Positions 22,755-33,570 are shown, numbered from the stretch's first letter. The stretch: 64,000 nt of DNA from Parastagonospora avenae f. sp. tritici 18332-5 (GCA_022559985.1 JAFJTR010000023.1:186001-250000), one strand, 5' to 3'. Made by a program: numbers and translations. The notes: generated from the sequence alone by a model not told the origin.

Positions 22755-24157
22755 ATGACTGATCCTAAGAACACAGCTGGTCAGCGTTTGACGCAGATCA
22801 AAGACTTCCTGACGATGAACAAGACTGCGACTACTATCCCTTGGGATCCAGACTGCACGAAACTTCCAACGAGAAAGGAGCTACCGCAGATTCCGGGTGC
22901 ACCGGAGGAAGCGGCCTGGGTTTGGGGTGACAACGACTATGTAGGTGTCTCCGGCTTGTAATTCACCGATGGTATATTTATCTTCCGGCCAGATTGGCCG
23001 CCTAAACCTCCTGACACCCACGCGTGTAGCTGCAGCAGGAAGAGAGATCAGAACTGGAGAGATCGTGCCCGTGAAGTATATCTGGAGTATGGTGATGAAT
23101 ATGGATAAGACTAATCGCGTGCCAGCCTACCTTTGAATGTCCCCAATCAGCCTGCCTTTGGTCGCGAGGTTTTCAAGCATGAGATCAAGACTCTTGCGGA
23201 AGGGATTGCTTATGATGACCTGTACACCATGAACACTCAGTCGGGAACGCAATGGGATGTAGGTGGTGGAGGATTACACATGCGTTTAGTAACCTACTGA
23301 CTTGACTGCAAGGGCTTCAGGCACTTTGCGCACGTGGCGAGTGGATCATTCTACAATGGCGTAAGTAAAGGAGTGTCCCCCACATGGAAAACGCTGATAT
23401 CTGGATCAGACGAAAGGAACGGATATTACGGGCTCTTCAGCGAACCACAAATGTTCCATCCACCACTGGGCTGAGCATGGTATTGCTGGACGCGGAGTAC
23501 TGCTTGACTACCGAGGCTACGCACACAAGAAGGGCATTAACTATGACCCATATGATTACTATCCAATTTCGTGGGAGGAGCTTTACCAATGTGGTAAAGA
23601 TCAAGGTATCGACATTCGACCCGCTGCGCAAGGTGGTGACATCAAGATCGGGGACATGCTGTTCATCCGAAGCGGCTGGAAAGAAGCTTACGACAACAAG
23701 TCCGATGCCGATCGCACGAAAGCTGCGTTGAGGCATGGCACTGGGAAGGACGGCGAAGATGGCCAGCGCTATGCTGGTGTGAGTCAGGAGCAGAAGATTC
23801 TCGACTGGCTTCACGACTGCTACTTTTCAAGCGTTGCCGGTGATGCCCCGGCATTTGAGGCATGGCCCACACACGAAGGTGAGCTACGAATTTCATCATC
23901 TAGGTATCTGATTCTGACATATTAGACTACCATCTACACGAGTACATTTTGGCACTTTGGGGCATGCCACTTGGTGAGATGTTGGATCTGGAAAAGCTGG
24001 CGCAGACATGTCGCGAGAAGAACAGGTGGTTCTTCTTCTTCACTTCAGCACCGGCAAACTGCCCAGGTACGTGTTCTTCACCGTGGGAATGTTTAAGCGG
24101 ATACTGACTCTTCCAGCTGGTGTTTCATCACACGTAAATGGTACTGCCATCTTCTAG
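22755..24157 (+). CDS. Cyclase / kynurenine-formamidase-like family protein (PF04199-type)
   Basis: Seven exons, 22755-22940, 22993-23075, 23126-23258, 23313-23360, 23410-23878, 23926-24066 and 24117-24157, give 366 aa. The splices restore family motifs: EIVPVNLPLNVP across intron 2, GFRHFAHVASG after intron 3, and CPGAGVSSHVNGTAIF at the C-terminus. HWAEHGIAGRGVLLDY and GDMLFIRSGW are also typical of fungal members. The family shares a metal-dependent swivelling beta/beta/alpha fold with bacterial formamidases, but most fungal members have no proven substrate. There is no signal peptide, so it is probably cytosolic. It could be a late enzyme or an unrelated neighbour of the PKS cluster; nothing in the sequence decides. 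Confidence 0.85.
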
Positions 24158-24516
24158 ACAGCAGTAAAACTAGATCGAACTCAGGGATGTAAGCACGACG
24201 AATTTGATAGCGATTTTGCATTGAACTCCAAGCTTTGGTCACTGCATGCGACTAGAATGTCCTGAATTACGAAAACAGCAGCCTGAATCGGTCGCTTCTG
24301 TCCGGCCGGTAAGAACGTGATACATCGGCACTTGCTCGTACGGCAGACTTGCGGTCCGCACGAACAATAAACCTGTCAGTCCATGCTAATTGAATTTGGT
24401 CACGCTATTTATCGCGTTAACTTGGAGAATTTATGAAATCACCAGCTTTATTTTCCAAGCTTTTCTGGTACCCATATGTTCAGGTCCGGATCGTCATATT
24501 GCTCCCACCACTCCGA
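24158..24516. other. Short intergenic region
   Basis: This region lies between the cyclase stop and the decayed F-box gene; nothing else was recognised. Confidence 0.5.
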
Positions 24517-25299
24517 TTACATAGTCCACAAGAGTACAAAGTGTGGCTCACTTGTGGAGAGCTTCATGACATCCTCTATGGTAATATGCGGCCTCCTAGT
24601 CTTTCCCCGCTCCACGCGGAATCGCTCGTATCCTTCAAGGTCTGCCACTTTCGTCTCTTCAAGTAATTTCCATTCTCTACAATCTTCTAGGGAGTCCACA
24701 GGCAGATCGTACAACATACCAAGTTTGAGACCTTATAGGAAGGTGATGTGCTCATGTCCGTTCTCCGCGATGTGCTCTTGTCCGTTCTCCGCGATGTGCT
24801 CTTGTCCGTTCTCCGCGTCCGGCTGAGATGCTACATGCGAACCGGAGATCCTGGTCCAGTGATGTGGACAAAGAAACTCCACTAGGTCAACCTTTTGCAG
24901 CCTGTGCACGAGATGGCCGGATGATGAAGCCAACAGGATACTTCTCCAACTCGCTTCCACCCTAAGGAACTTCGCTCGTGGCACGTCATTGGATGACCAT
25001 GTGAGTTTCGCGAGAGGGGCATATGGCTGTTTTCTAGTGGGTTGGTGTTATACACTAGCTGCTGAGCTACCCAGCAATTGCGAAAAATGCGATTCTAGCA
25101 ATATTTTGGTTGCTAGACCATGGGTTGCAATTGTAGTGTCCAGAATGTCCGTGATGATTGCATGGAGTGCTCTACATGTCCAGCGCGCCATGAAGAAGGA
25201 AAGCAAGTCGGCGTCCGTCAGAGATCCAAGGATGAGGCGCACAATCTCCGTAGAGTGTAAGAAGAGCTGCCATGATGGAAGTCGGAACTCATCGACGAT
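24517..25299 (-). pseudogene. Decayed F-box-type gene with two in-frame TAA stops
   Basis: One minus-strand frame stays readable from 25299 to 24517 but is cut by two TAA codons, after SSAASV and after HEHITFL. The upper part reads as an F-box: LHSTEIVRLILGSLTDADLL then CRALHAIITDIL. Further down come PYAPLAKLTW and FLRVEASWRSILL, then GLKLGMLYDL, the layout of a large Dothideomycete F-box family. Changing either TAA to CAA would remove the stop, so single C-to-T changes explain both. An upstream TAA in frame also leaves the start unclear. F-box proteins recruit substrates to SCF ubiquitin ligases; this copy is probably dead. Confidence 0.6.
24746..24817. repeat. 24-bp tandem repeat, three copies
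   Basis: Units at 24746-24769, 24770-24793 and 24794-24817 are identical except for one base in the first. On the minus strand they encode three copies of AENGQEHI (one reads AENGHEHI) inside the decayed F-box gene. A period of 24 keeps the reading frame. Confidence 0.9.
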
Positions 25300-25954
25300 A
25301 CAAGATTAATCTTATAGCCAAACCGAACGCTGAGACACCGAGCCTTAGACGGAAATCCCCCGTGAGCGCGTGAGAGGTCGTATTTAGATGTCCGGCATGG
25401 TTGCCACCTTGTTATCATACTTCACGTCTCAAATCTCAAGCTAGATCGCTTGCTTGTTTTTTTGCTTCAGCCACGGTAGCCCATTACTTGACGCATAGCA
25501 CCTGGGCAGTTTCGAACGCGCAAGTTGTTGATGCTTACTTCGTGCAACCGTGCTGACTACCTAAATTAAGCGAATAACTTAAGTTAATTTACGGTACCGG
25601 TAGGTAAGTTAATAGGCTCGGCGCGTCCAAGGCACAGCCTCGGAACTAGGGTTTTTCCCGTCCCTTTCAATTGTACGCGTCAAATTGCCGATTGTTTTAG
25701 CAGCACTTCCTCTGCAGCGCGTTAGTTGCAGTAAGTGGGTGTACAATATTGTACGGTGGGGTTGATCAAGTTACGAATGTATATTGTTGCAGATTGATAA
25801 TGTTCTATCTCTCGCACGAAGGCGTACATATACAATTCTGCTGCGCACAGGCCTAATGGCCTGTGCAGCAGCAGCTCACATGATAGTGTGAATTATCATG
25901 TAAGTTACGGACAGATTGCATGTTTAGACCTCACCCAAGTAGATCAAAGAACTC
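25300..25954. other. Gene-free AT-rich stretch
   Basis: It holds the palindrome TAACTTAAGTTA at about 25576-25587 and the hairpin pair at 25839-25901. No gene was recognised. Confidence 0.5.
25839..25901. repeat. Two adjacent inverted repeats
   Basis: The first pairs CTGCTGCGCACAGGCC with GGCCTGTGCAGCAG around TAAT, with a 2-nt bulge (25839-25872). The second pairs ACATGATA with TATCATGT a few bases later (to about 25901). They stand in a gene-free stretch just before an orphan ORF. They may be a palindromic remnant of a mobile element. Confidence 0.5.
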
Positions 25955-26491
25955 ATGCTATTGATGTTAAGCTCTAGATTGGCCCATATTACGCGAGGAG
26001 GGTACACCCCCAAGTATTCCTGTCAGATATTACGAGTGGTGGGAGATCCGGAAGCCGAACAAGGCCGTACAAGCCGACTCGATCCTACTTCGGCCAGACT
26101 TGCACGAGAACATGTATATCCTGAGAGCATCTTCAAGACAACAGGAAAATCAATCACATTCATCATCATATCCGTCAGGTTGCATCAACAATCTGACAAT
26201 TCCCAATGGCTACTAATTTGGTCTGTCTTTTTTCAACGGAATCGTTATCGTAAATTCAGATTCGAGGGGTGGCTAAGTAAGAACTACGACATAGAAGATG
26301 TCTCAGGTGTATATCGCGAGGCATTGCTTCAAATATCCCTGGACGAGAAGGCAACGATTCAGGCTGTACAGCGACGGGACCGGAGTCCCGCACACGAACT
26401 AGCCCTCAATACCTACCGCACTTTGTCTTTCCAGACCAGTCTCGAGGATGAAGAATATCTCCTACCTTTTCGAAATGGGGAGCCCAGCTGA
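25955..26491 (+). CDS. Orphan ORF, unknown
   Basis: A 178-residue open frame with no recognised domain. The C-terminal half, with FRFEGWLSKNYDIEDVSGVY, is more protein-like than the N-terminal half, so the true coding start may be internal or follow an intron. It could be an exon of one gene with the next ORF (26698-27321), which lies in a different frame, or a remnant. No function is proposed. Confidence 0.25.
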   Translation: MLLMLSSRLAHITRGGYTPKYSCQILRVVGDPEAEQGRTSRLDPTSARLAREHVYPESIFKTTGKSITFIIISVRLHQQSDNSQWLLIWSVFFQRNRYRKFRFEGWLSKNYDIEDVSGVYREALLQISLDEKATIQAVQRRDRSPAHELALNTYRTLSFQTSLEDEEYLLPFRNGEPS

Positions 26492-26697
26492 GAAAGATTG
26501 TGAGCTTGCTTCAGGTGATGCCGTCGCCACTTTTCAAGCACTTTTAAAAAATCCGAAGAGCACTGCAGGAGTTCTCTGTTAGCATACCAAACGATATCGG
26601 TGGGCTAAAGAAAGTACGTGAGCTTCGATGGAATGCCGTCAGTGGTTCGGGTGTACGAACTTCGCGCCTGCTGCACGAACTCGTTTCATCCAGAGAT

Positions 26698-27321
26698 ATG
26701 ACTCGCAATTTCAGGTTTGAGCAGAATCGAATACTAAGGTCACAACTTAAGGAGCATCACGGAGGCTTCGTAGAAAAGACCGACAGGGCCGTGTTCCAAG
26801 ACATCAAAACACATCTGCCTGTTTTGGAGGACTTCGCCTCGATGGAACGGCAAATGTTGTCGATTTTGAAAGGCGACCGCATGCAGTGGGCCAAACACGG
26901 CTTGTTGACGTCGATTTTTGTTGTTCAGAAGCGCCAGAGACAGGTCAGGAGACTTCTTTACTATGAAGCAACTTTTCCAGTGGACCAAAGGCGCAGTACC
27001 ACTCCAACCAAGGCTGACAATTTCCGCGCTAAGTGGTTCGCCATCGTCCGCAAGACTCTAAACGCATGGCAATATGAACCTTTAGAATTAAGACGCGCAT
27101 CGCATCCTTTCCATTCCTCACTGTTGGATTGGAAGACAATCATGGACTACAAGATCTTACAAAGGCCGGATCTTGTCACGGACCGACAAACTGAGAATGG
27201 CAAGCGTCTTTACCTCGCCACAATCATACCTCGTAATTACATAAAAGGAAAGGGCCAGACCACCCGGCAACCGAGACTTGGCCCTGGCACCAAGAAGCTT
27301 GTATTACAGCATGCACTGTAG
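26698..27321 (+). CDS. Orphan basic ORF, unknown
   Basis: This is 207 aa from the ATG at 26698; the same frame is open upstream to about 26540 and reads protein-like (RRALQEFSVSIPNDIGGLKK), so the coding region may start earlier or be a 3' exon. It is rich in Arg, Lys and Gln, with no membrane helix or recognised motif. It lies in the decayed region between the cyclase and the J-domain gene. Gene remnant and lineage-specific gene are both possible. Confidence 0.35.
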   Translation: MTRNFRFEQNRILRSQLKEHHGGFVEKTDRAVFQDIKTHLPVLEDFASMERQMLSILKGDRMQWAKHGLLTSIFVVQKRQRQVRRLLYYEATFPVDQRRSTTPTKADNFRAKWFAIVRKTLNAWQYEPLELRRASHPFHSSLLDWKTIMDYKILQRPDLVTDRQTENGKRLYLATIIPRNYIKGKGQTTRQPRLGPGTKKLVLQHAL

Positions 27322-27532
27322 GATGCTCATAACCGGAAGATGTACCATATTACAGTATCGATCCAATAATGGCATCTTCACAGCTCAACCTGTCGGTGTT
27401 TTTGCACCAGCGAAACATGGCAAGTGCGAGCAAGCACAAACATTACGACAGAAGATACAAAACGCGAAAAGGTCGAGGAAAAGATATTAAGTGTCAAACA
27501 AATGCAATACATTGACTTCCTATGATGGGTCT

Positions 27533-28636
27533 TCAATGGCGCATACCCATACCGCACTTACTGCGCTGATTAGCCACACAAGACCCAACAGTGACGTGAG
27601 CAGCATTAGTGCTCATTAGACCGTTCGGCGCCTTCTTCCTGCGCATCTTCTGTTTTTCACCAGCATCATCTTCTTCGAGCCGCTCAATGACATCCTTCTG
27701 GCCACCACTCATCTGCAATCCTCTCTCACGACACAGTGCCTTGAGCTGCTGAAGACCGAGAGCTGCATAGCCACTTTTCTTGTTTTTCTTGCCACCAGAG
27801 TCACGTTCAGCAACGTGTTCGGCCTCTTCGATGGGGAAATCAAGGGAGACGTCGACTTCGAGATCGGCAAATTCGAGCTCCGAGTGCTTGTATTCTGAGG
27901 ATGGGTGCCAGAGCTCGAGCACAACATAAAGAGTTTCTTGGTCGTCTTCGCCCCAGGTGGGCTCGGACCTGACAGACATGAGCTTGCGGAGCTGAGGTGT
28001 GCGCGTGATGAGGAGAGGCAGGGCGGCTTTGCCACGCTTGTTCTCATCGTTGGCGGTGCCCTTCTTGCGGTAGTCAGTAGACTTGTAGCGCTTGATGTCG
28101 ATGAAGAGATGAATTCCTTTGTGCAGAGTTTCCGAGTTGGAAACTTCACCGTGAACAATGTCGGCGAATGTGTCGTCGAGCTGGATTTGGAGATCCCAGC
28201 CCGAGGAGAAGGTGGGTATACCATTTTCCCAATTCAAGCCAGCATGGGAGCCTTGATATACTTTGGCGTAGACACGCTCTTCTTCTTGTTCCTCGCTCTC
28301 GTCTTCGCTGACCTCATCGTCCTCAACATAGGCCTCGGTGTTTCTGAAGAGATCGCCAAAGGCGACGCCTTTCATGGCTAGGCTGTGGTCATACTTCTCG
28401 CGGAGAGACTCATCGAGTAGAACCTCTTGAGCCATGTTGGCAGCAATGAATAAAGTGTCCGCCTGGGCCTTGCCCTCGTCGTCGAGCTTGAGGGCAATGA
28501 GGCGGTCTGAATGGTTCTCAAGTGCAATCTTCTGGTAAGCCTCTTTGACCTCGGCAGTTGAAGCGCGATGGTCGAGACCGAAAACCTCGTAGTGGGTCTT
28601 GACAGGAGCTGGAGCTTGAGCTGTCTTGCGTGCCAT
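27533..28636 (-). CDS. J-domain-like and SAP-domain protein
   Basis: A single-exon gene of 367 aa. Residues 14-85 form a J-domain (THYEVFGLDHRASTAEVKEAY, then LREKYDHSL), but the Hsp70-contacting HPD tripeptide reads HSD (His42-Ser43-Asp44). An acidic stretch follows (EDDEVSEDESEEQEEE, near 105-120). A central region of about 150 residues has no known motif. A SAP motif lies at about 290-325 (ALGLQQLKALCRERGLQ, then KDVIERLEE), and the tail is basic. SAP motifs bind DNA or RNA, so a nuclear role is plausible. Without the Pro of HPD, classical Hsp70 stimulation is doubtful; the fold may serve as a docking module. The ATG at 28636 begins directly before the J-domain. Confidence 0.8.
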   Translation of the reverse strand: MARKTAQAPAPVKTHYEVFGLDHRASTAEVKEAYQKIALENHSDRLIALKLDDEGKAQADTLFIAANMAQEVLLDESLREKYDHSLAMKGVAFGDLFRNTEAYVEDDEVSEDESEEQEEERVYAKVYQGSHAGLNWENGIPTFSSGWDLQIQLDDTFADIVHGEVSNSETLHKGIHLFIDIKRYKSTDYRKKGTANDENKRGKAALPLLITRTPQLRKLMSVRSEPTWGEDDQETLYVVLELWHPSSEYKHSELEFADLEVDVSLDFPIEEAEHVAERDSGGKKNKKSGYAALGLQQLKALCRERGLQMSGGQKDVIERLEEDDAGEKQKMRRKKAPNGLMSTNAAHVTVGSCVANQRSKCGMGMRH

Positions 28637-28999
28637 GATTTCTGCAATGTGGATGTGATGTGGTGCGATGTGATACGTCCGTGCAAGGTGTGTATTCGCG
28701 AGCTAGTGCTTTCGCTGTGCTTTTTCATATATCACCTTCGTGGATGAAGGAATGGAGAAGAACATTTGAAAACAGCGGATCGATATGTTTTATATCACAC
28801 TGCGAAATGAATGTGCGTCTTCACAATGTGTCGAACCATGGAAACAGTGTTCGGGACGCCCCACTTCCAAACCATGGTACCTAAGTTACCGTACATATAC
28901 AACGCCAATTTTCGCGAGCTAGTCTCCTCAAGCGTAACGCCTCAAGGATAACGACACATCTCCTGATCCTCCCCGTTATTATTCTACCCCCACGATTTG
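28637..28999. other. Intergenic region upstream of the J-domain gene
   Basis: This is the promoter side of the J-domain gene and the 3' side of the small membrane protein gene; no other feature was seen. Confidence 0.5.
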
Positions 29000-29239
29000 T
29001 CAGTGCTGAGTCCCGCCGCCTTTCCACCACTGCACTATTCGGTACGACAGCCAATTTCCCAAAAGCTGTATCAGGTACGAAGACAGGGGAACTCTGAGAG
29101 CATGCGAGACGATTGTATTAACGATTGATATGCCGGTGAAGAAGATGATTGCCGCGCCGATGCAGATAACGAAGTAGGAGGCCGTGTAGTAGATGATGTG
29201 TTTGGCGATTGCGGACGTTCTTTGGGCGAGGGTCGTCAT
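29000..29239 (-). CDS. Small membrane protein, two helices
   Basis: A 79-aa product from the ATG at 29239; the frame opens further upstream, but those residues look like UTR. Two hydrophobic segments are visible, about residues 15-38 (HIIYYTASYFVICIGAAIIF) and 43-65, and a WWKGGG tail. It resembles in plan the small proteins at 37915-38268 and 38410-38811: aromatic start of helix 1, a bend, a second helix ending in Trp-rich sequence. The function is unknown. Confidence 0.4.
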   Translation of the reverse strand: MTTLAQRTSAIAKHIIYYTASYFVICIGAAIIFFTGISIVNTIVSHALRVPLSSYLIQLLGNWLSYRIVQWWKGGGTQH

Positions 29240-29995
29240 CTTGAGCGATTGCGCATAGATAATGCGATGTGTCTGGGTGGATGGTAGCGACGCGAAAGTC
29301 ATGTAACGATGACGGATTCTCGAACAGTGTAGTATGCTTTGGTTGAGGATGTTGATCAACGACGAAGGAATTGGATCATCGACAGGAACGCCTAATGCGC
29401 CTGTCTGAGCCTCATCGCAACTACCACAGTATTCTACATACTGCTAAGAGAATGCAAGCTCAAGGACTCCTTCTGCAACGCGACTTCCAGACCGGTTGTT
29501 CATCGCTTCTTACACATACGCACTCTTCACCAGTCCCCACACGTATGAATTCATTTTCCACTCGTATAGCAATCTCGCACTCACTTTCCACATCCTCCAA
29601 ATCCGCGAACCAATCCATCTTCTCATCTGGCCAGACCACACTCGTCCTGCACTCGGCGTCTTCTTCGCGCATATACATTCCAATAAGGGTCATAGCTCCA
29701 GCTGCCAGGGCGCTGTACGCTCTTTCGCGATTTTCTTCCAAGATTTGCGCTATCTCTCGATCTAGTGCGGCCTGTCTATAGACGGTCCACTGTGGTATTC
29801 TGGCGCGGGTCGCTTCGCCTTAGCTTAGTTGGGACGAAAAGGCACACGAAGCCTTTCTTGATCGGCGTTGGATTCGATACATATCGTGGGTATATTACAT
29901 CCACCGTCGGATAAAATACTACATTTGCAATCGTCCTAGTCACTGCGATCTGTTCGCAGCTCCCCCTGTTGTTCATATCCCTTTTGATGCTCTGT

Positions 29996-30271
29996 TTATT
30001 CTGCTAACATTGGTTCTTCAATCAGCACCTTCTCCCTTTCCATCAGATCACCGAAGTCCGCCGATGGGCCTTTGATGCACAATGGCCCCGAGCAGAACTT
30101 AATGACAGCCACAACGGGTACGATAACAGCCATAGCCAGACACAAAAGGCTTTTGGCAGATTCGCTAATGTGAGGGAAGCTGCGGATTTGTAGCGGTGCA
30201 GTAAAGGAAGTTGTGAAGCTGCGATAGCGTTGAGCAAAATTGTCTTGCTTGGTAGATGTGAGAGACTGCAT
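29996..30271 (-). CDS. Small single-helix membrane protein candidate
   Basis: 91 aa from the ATG at 30271. One hydrophobic helix (about residues 42-62, LLCLAMAVIVPVVAVIKF) is followed by an acidic tail. No family was recognised. It is short and could be a chance frame, but the helix and its flanking charges are protein-like. Confidence 0.28.
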   Translation of the reverse strand: MQSLTSTKQDNFAQRYRSFTTSFTAPLQIRSFPHISESAKSLLCLAMAVIVPVVAVIKFCSGPLCIKGPSADFGDLMEREKVLIEEPMLAE

Positions 30272-30606
30272 TATGCTTATTGGGAAATCCTGATACGAGT
30301 ATAGAAGGGAAAAGCAAGATGAACGCTCTAAGAAGCGATGCATACGTTGAGACCTTCGGAATTTACTTTGTGCTGGCCGGAAAGGGTACCACAGTACTGT
30401 AAAACCAGTTTCCTTTGCATAAATTAAATTCTGTTGACCACGGTTCCAGTTCGTTGAACTCCGAAAGCTTTATCGCTACCAGGTTCCGCGGAGCAGAACC
30501 GAAGTCGCGGTATGTAAGAAATCTTGGTAACCTTGAATAACTTTTCGACGCATTGTCGCACAAAATGTTCCTGTTCAGTCGTGCAGGCTCATCTGGAGAC
30601 CCAAAC

Positions 30607-32291
30607 CTAACGACTTTTGATTCCCAGAATAGTAGGCCTCTGCATGTACGTCTTGATTTCTTCCTCCATGACTGATACGGCAACCACCCGAGTAGTGTTA
30701 TATCCTCCAGGTAGTGCGGTCGTTTCAACACCTTTGAGATAGTAGTAGCAAGGCCACGTATGCCCATCCTCATCTGGTTTCTTGTCGCTTGATCAAATCG
30801 TAGGAGCGAAAGCTAGTACCTGGATCGGAGAACCTTGCGCAGTCAAGTACGCAAGAATCTTATGAGCGAAGTTACGGTACTGCTCCTTGAGTTTGATAAC
30901 GCTTTGGGAACAGACAGGAGCCTGTGTCAATCGTAGGACCCGGAGGTTCCGAAAAGTTGCTAGGGCGTCCTGCTATTGTATTAGAATGTGTTGTTTAAGG
31001 GAAGTGATAGCACTTACCAACGATGAGGCGAGCTGTTTCTCAACTTCTGACCTCTTCATTACACATGACCAGCTGAAGAATCCATCGTGCGCCTGGTTCA
31101 GTCTCCTGATGTGGGGAAGACTTACTCCAATCTCTTCGATTTTTGGACATGCCATGGACAGTTGCAGCAAGTACGCACCATCATGCTGGCCATCCGAATT
31201 CACGTACATCTAAGATCGTCTAGACCACGGTTGACCCGGATCAAGGGCGATGTGCTGTAGACTGGAACCGTGATTTTTGAGGGACGAGAGATCGAGTTTC
31301 TCGGCAGTAGAAGTAGATATGTAGAGGTACTCTAACCCGTGCCTTAATTTCAGCATGTCCCTGAGCTGGTCGGCACAAGTTTCGACACAATTAATGAGGA
31401 TCTTGAAGTTCCTAGGGAAATCTTTGAGCTCTGAGTACGCCACGCTCAGGTCAGTCAAGAACATGACCACACCGACGCAGTTCTTGATGACAAGGGTCTC
31501 AAGTCGAGCTAGCTTGGTCCAAGTATCATTTCTTCCTGATTTGGGATCGAGACATAGGTTCTCCAGTTGTAGTTTTTTGAGCCCTGTCAATTTGATCTCA
31601 GGTTTCCATGGCCTAAAAGTTGTATTGGACTTTGCTCCAATGACATCCAGATCTCTGAGGGTCGGTGTGTGCTCAAACCAAGCATCGTACTGTTCATGGG
31701 CATCTGTCATCCTAAGATGCAAGCATTTCAATTTCTTCAGGTTGCCTGCCACGCAGCCTCCGTCCGGCTGTTGCACAGATCCACCATTCTCGCGTATGTT
31801 TGACGTAAGTTCTCGGAGCTGTGGTTGCGTTTTAATGAGAAGGCCCGGAGTGCGGGCTAAAATGGGTCTACCGTGGTAAATTTACGAAGGAGACCGTGCG
31901 GTAATAAGCTGAGGATCATAAGAAGTCGAGTATTGTCAACCGATACTGAGGTACTGTTGTGGAGTACTGTTGTTTCCCGCACACTGTCGAAGAATCGGTC
32001 AGGTGTTGATTTCAAGAGCGTGTCCCAGTCCTTTGAGGGAGTCGAGTTTAGATCAGAGACATTTGTGTGCTAGAGAAGCGTGGCAGCGGCGCACCCCCAC
32101 AACTTGCTGATGAGACAAACATCTTTGAGCTCGCGACGCTGCACCTGATAAAAGTCAGGTTAGGTCTCAGACGTGATACCAGTGTAAACGGTGTAGCCAA
32201 ACTCAGGCTGACTTCCCCCGCTTTAATGACTTACATATTCGCAGATCATGCGTCGTAATTCTTGCGGCATGACAGCAGAGTGGTTGGTCAT
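30607..32291 (-). pseudogene. Decayed F-box/LRR-like gene, copy B
   Basis: The gene can be followed from the ATG at 32291 through a short exon (ending RRMICEY), a GTAAGT..CAG intron, then RRELKDVCLISKLW, which is the F-box. It is broken by TAG at 32070-32072, TAG at 31857-31859, a frameshift near 31780, TAG at 31210-31212 and TGA at 30793-30795. The longest intact piece (31210-31776) has leucine-rich segments such as LKKLQLENLCLDP. A second conserved intron precedes ATFRNLRVLRLTQAP. Copy A at 35159-36785 aligns along the whole length with the same intron, so both come from one ancestor. Most stops could come from CAG or CGA by C-to-T change. Confidence 0.7.
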
Positions 32292-32764
32292 ATTGTCTAC
32301 CGCTTCCGCACCTAAGTACGCTTGATTGTCGGGTCTTAAGGGTTCGAGAGGCTCGTGGCAGGGTCGTGGAAGAGTTTAGGAGCCGGGTGTGAGTTTCACT
32401 TCATATACGTAGTGCTAGGAGCGGTTAGCGCTAAGCGCATTAGGCTCTCTCACTGTATAATAGCAAGGTGAGGCCACAGATCTTGCGCTGTATCTCATAT
32501 GAATTGGGCGGCACTGGAGCCGAGGAACCGTACGTCGTGGTCACAAGCTGTAACTCTATCCAGCTGGCCTGTGAGAGTTTTGGACATGTGAGAATCTGGA
32601 TAGTTCATAAAGGTACAACGGTCCAGTCTAGGTCGTAGATAGGAAAAGACACGACTATCAAGGAGAGGGAATATTGAATTGATGTACATATATTACGCCA
32701 TGAGCGACCTAACCCTAGGTGCGTCATTGCATCGGACCTTTTCATTCTAGCAGCGCAACTGAGA

Positions 32765-33483
32765 CTATTTTGGGTCATTGCTGAACGATATGTGGGCAGC
32801 GAAAACTTCAAGAGCATCTTTATGAGTTGGAATCATGACGCAAGCTCCGGAACTTACGGATCGACCCCATCCCTTGTGTATGTCTGTAAGAACCCCAACC
32901 AAACGTGCCTCTTCGGCCGCAGTCTTGATGGTGTGGATGTATTGGCTAGCAGACTCTTTCTCACCCAGTCCGAATCCGGCCCTCGTGGCAGCAGCCATCA
33001 GAGAATCAAGTTCCTTCGTCGAAATGTGCTGCTTTTTTGTATGCTCTTGAAGCATTTCGCATCTATCCAGAGACTTGCCGAGTGACATACAGCGTAGTAG
33101 AAGAGATAGTTATAAGGAAGGCGCCACTCGACTTTGCCGTCTGGCACATATCGCTACTTGTCGAGCTCGACATGGCGGTATGTTGGATCGTCTCGTAGTG
33201 TAGGGATACCTCTCTGCACAATGTCGGCCACTGTTTCCAGGTCGTCGGGCCGGATATCGCGCATCGTATTTTGATCGCGGATCTGACTTGGTGGGTGTTT
33301 GATGCGATAGCGGGTTGGCGTATGTGATTTGGTTTCATAGTTGAAAGATCGATGACTTGGATGTGGGCCAAGCCAAGAGAAGCTAGCGGCAGCGGCTTTA
33401 CGAGAGATAAGTGTGAGTGAAGGTGAGGAGGTGAGAGGACGAAGAACACGATTTACAATAGCTAATCTAGAGTATCGCATCAA
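32765..33483 (-). pseudogene. Broken ORF of unknown family
   Basis: A 109-codon frame from 33483 stops at a TAG at about 33154, yet the same frame stays protein-like beyond it (RYVPDGKVEWRLPYNYLFYY). It then shifts to the frame that runs from 33088 to 32765 (MSLGKSLDRCEMLQEH, later KELDSLMAAATRAGFG). One stop and one frameshift therefore explain a single ancestral gene. The N-terminus is Arg/Ser-rich and hydrophobic, like a mitochondrial presequence. Two separate small genes, or unrecognised introns, are alternatives. No function is proposed. Confidence 0.35.
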
Positions 33484-33570
33484 ATTACCGAAATTTGGGA
33501 AAACACAACGTAAAATTACACAACATATTTGTCATTTTGCGCCTACACGACGAACCAACCGCCCTGATGA

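Noticed and set aside
29460..29790. Acidic minus-strand frame of about 110 codons
   Set aside because: It reads protein-like (DWFADLEDVESECE) but has no ATG, and I could not find a convincing upstream exon; it may be a 3' exon of an unresolved gene.
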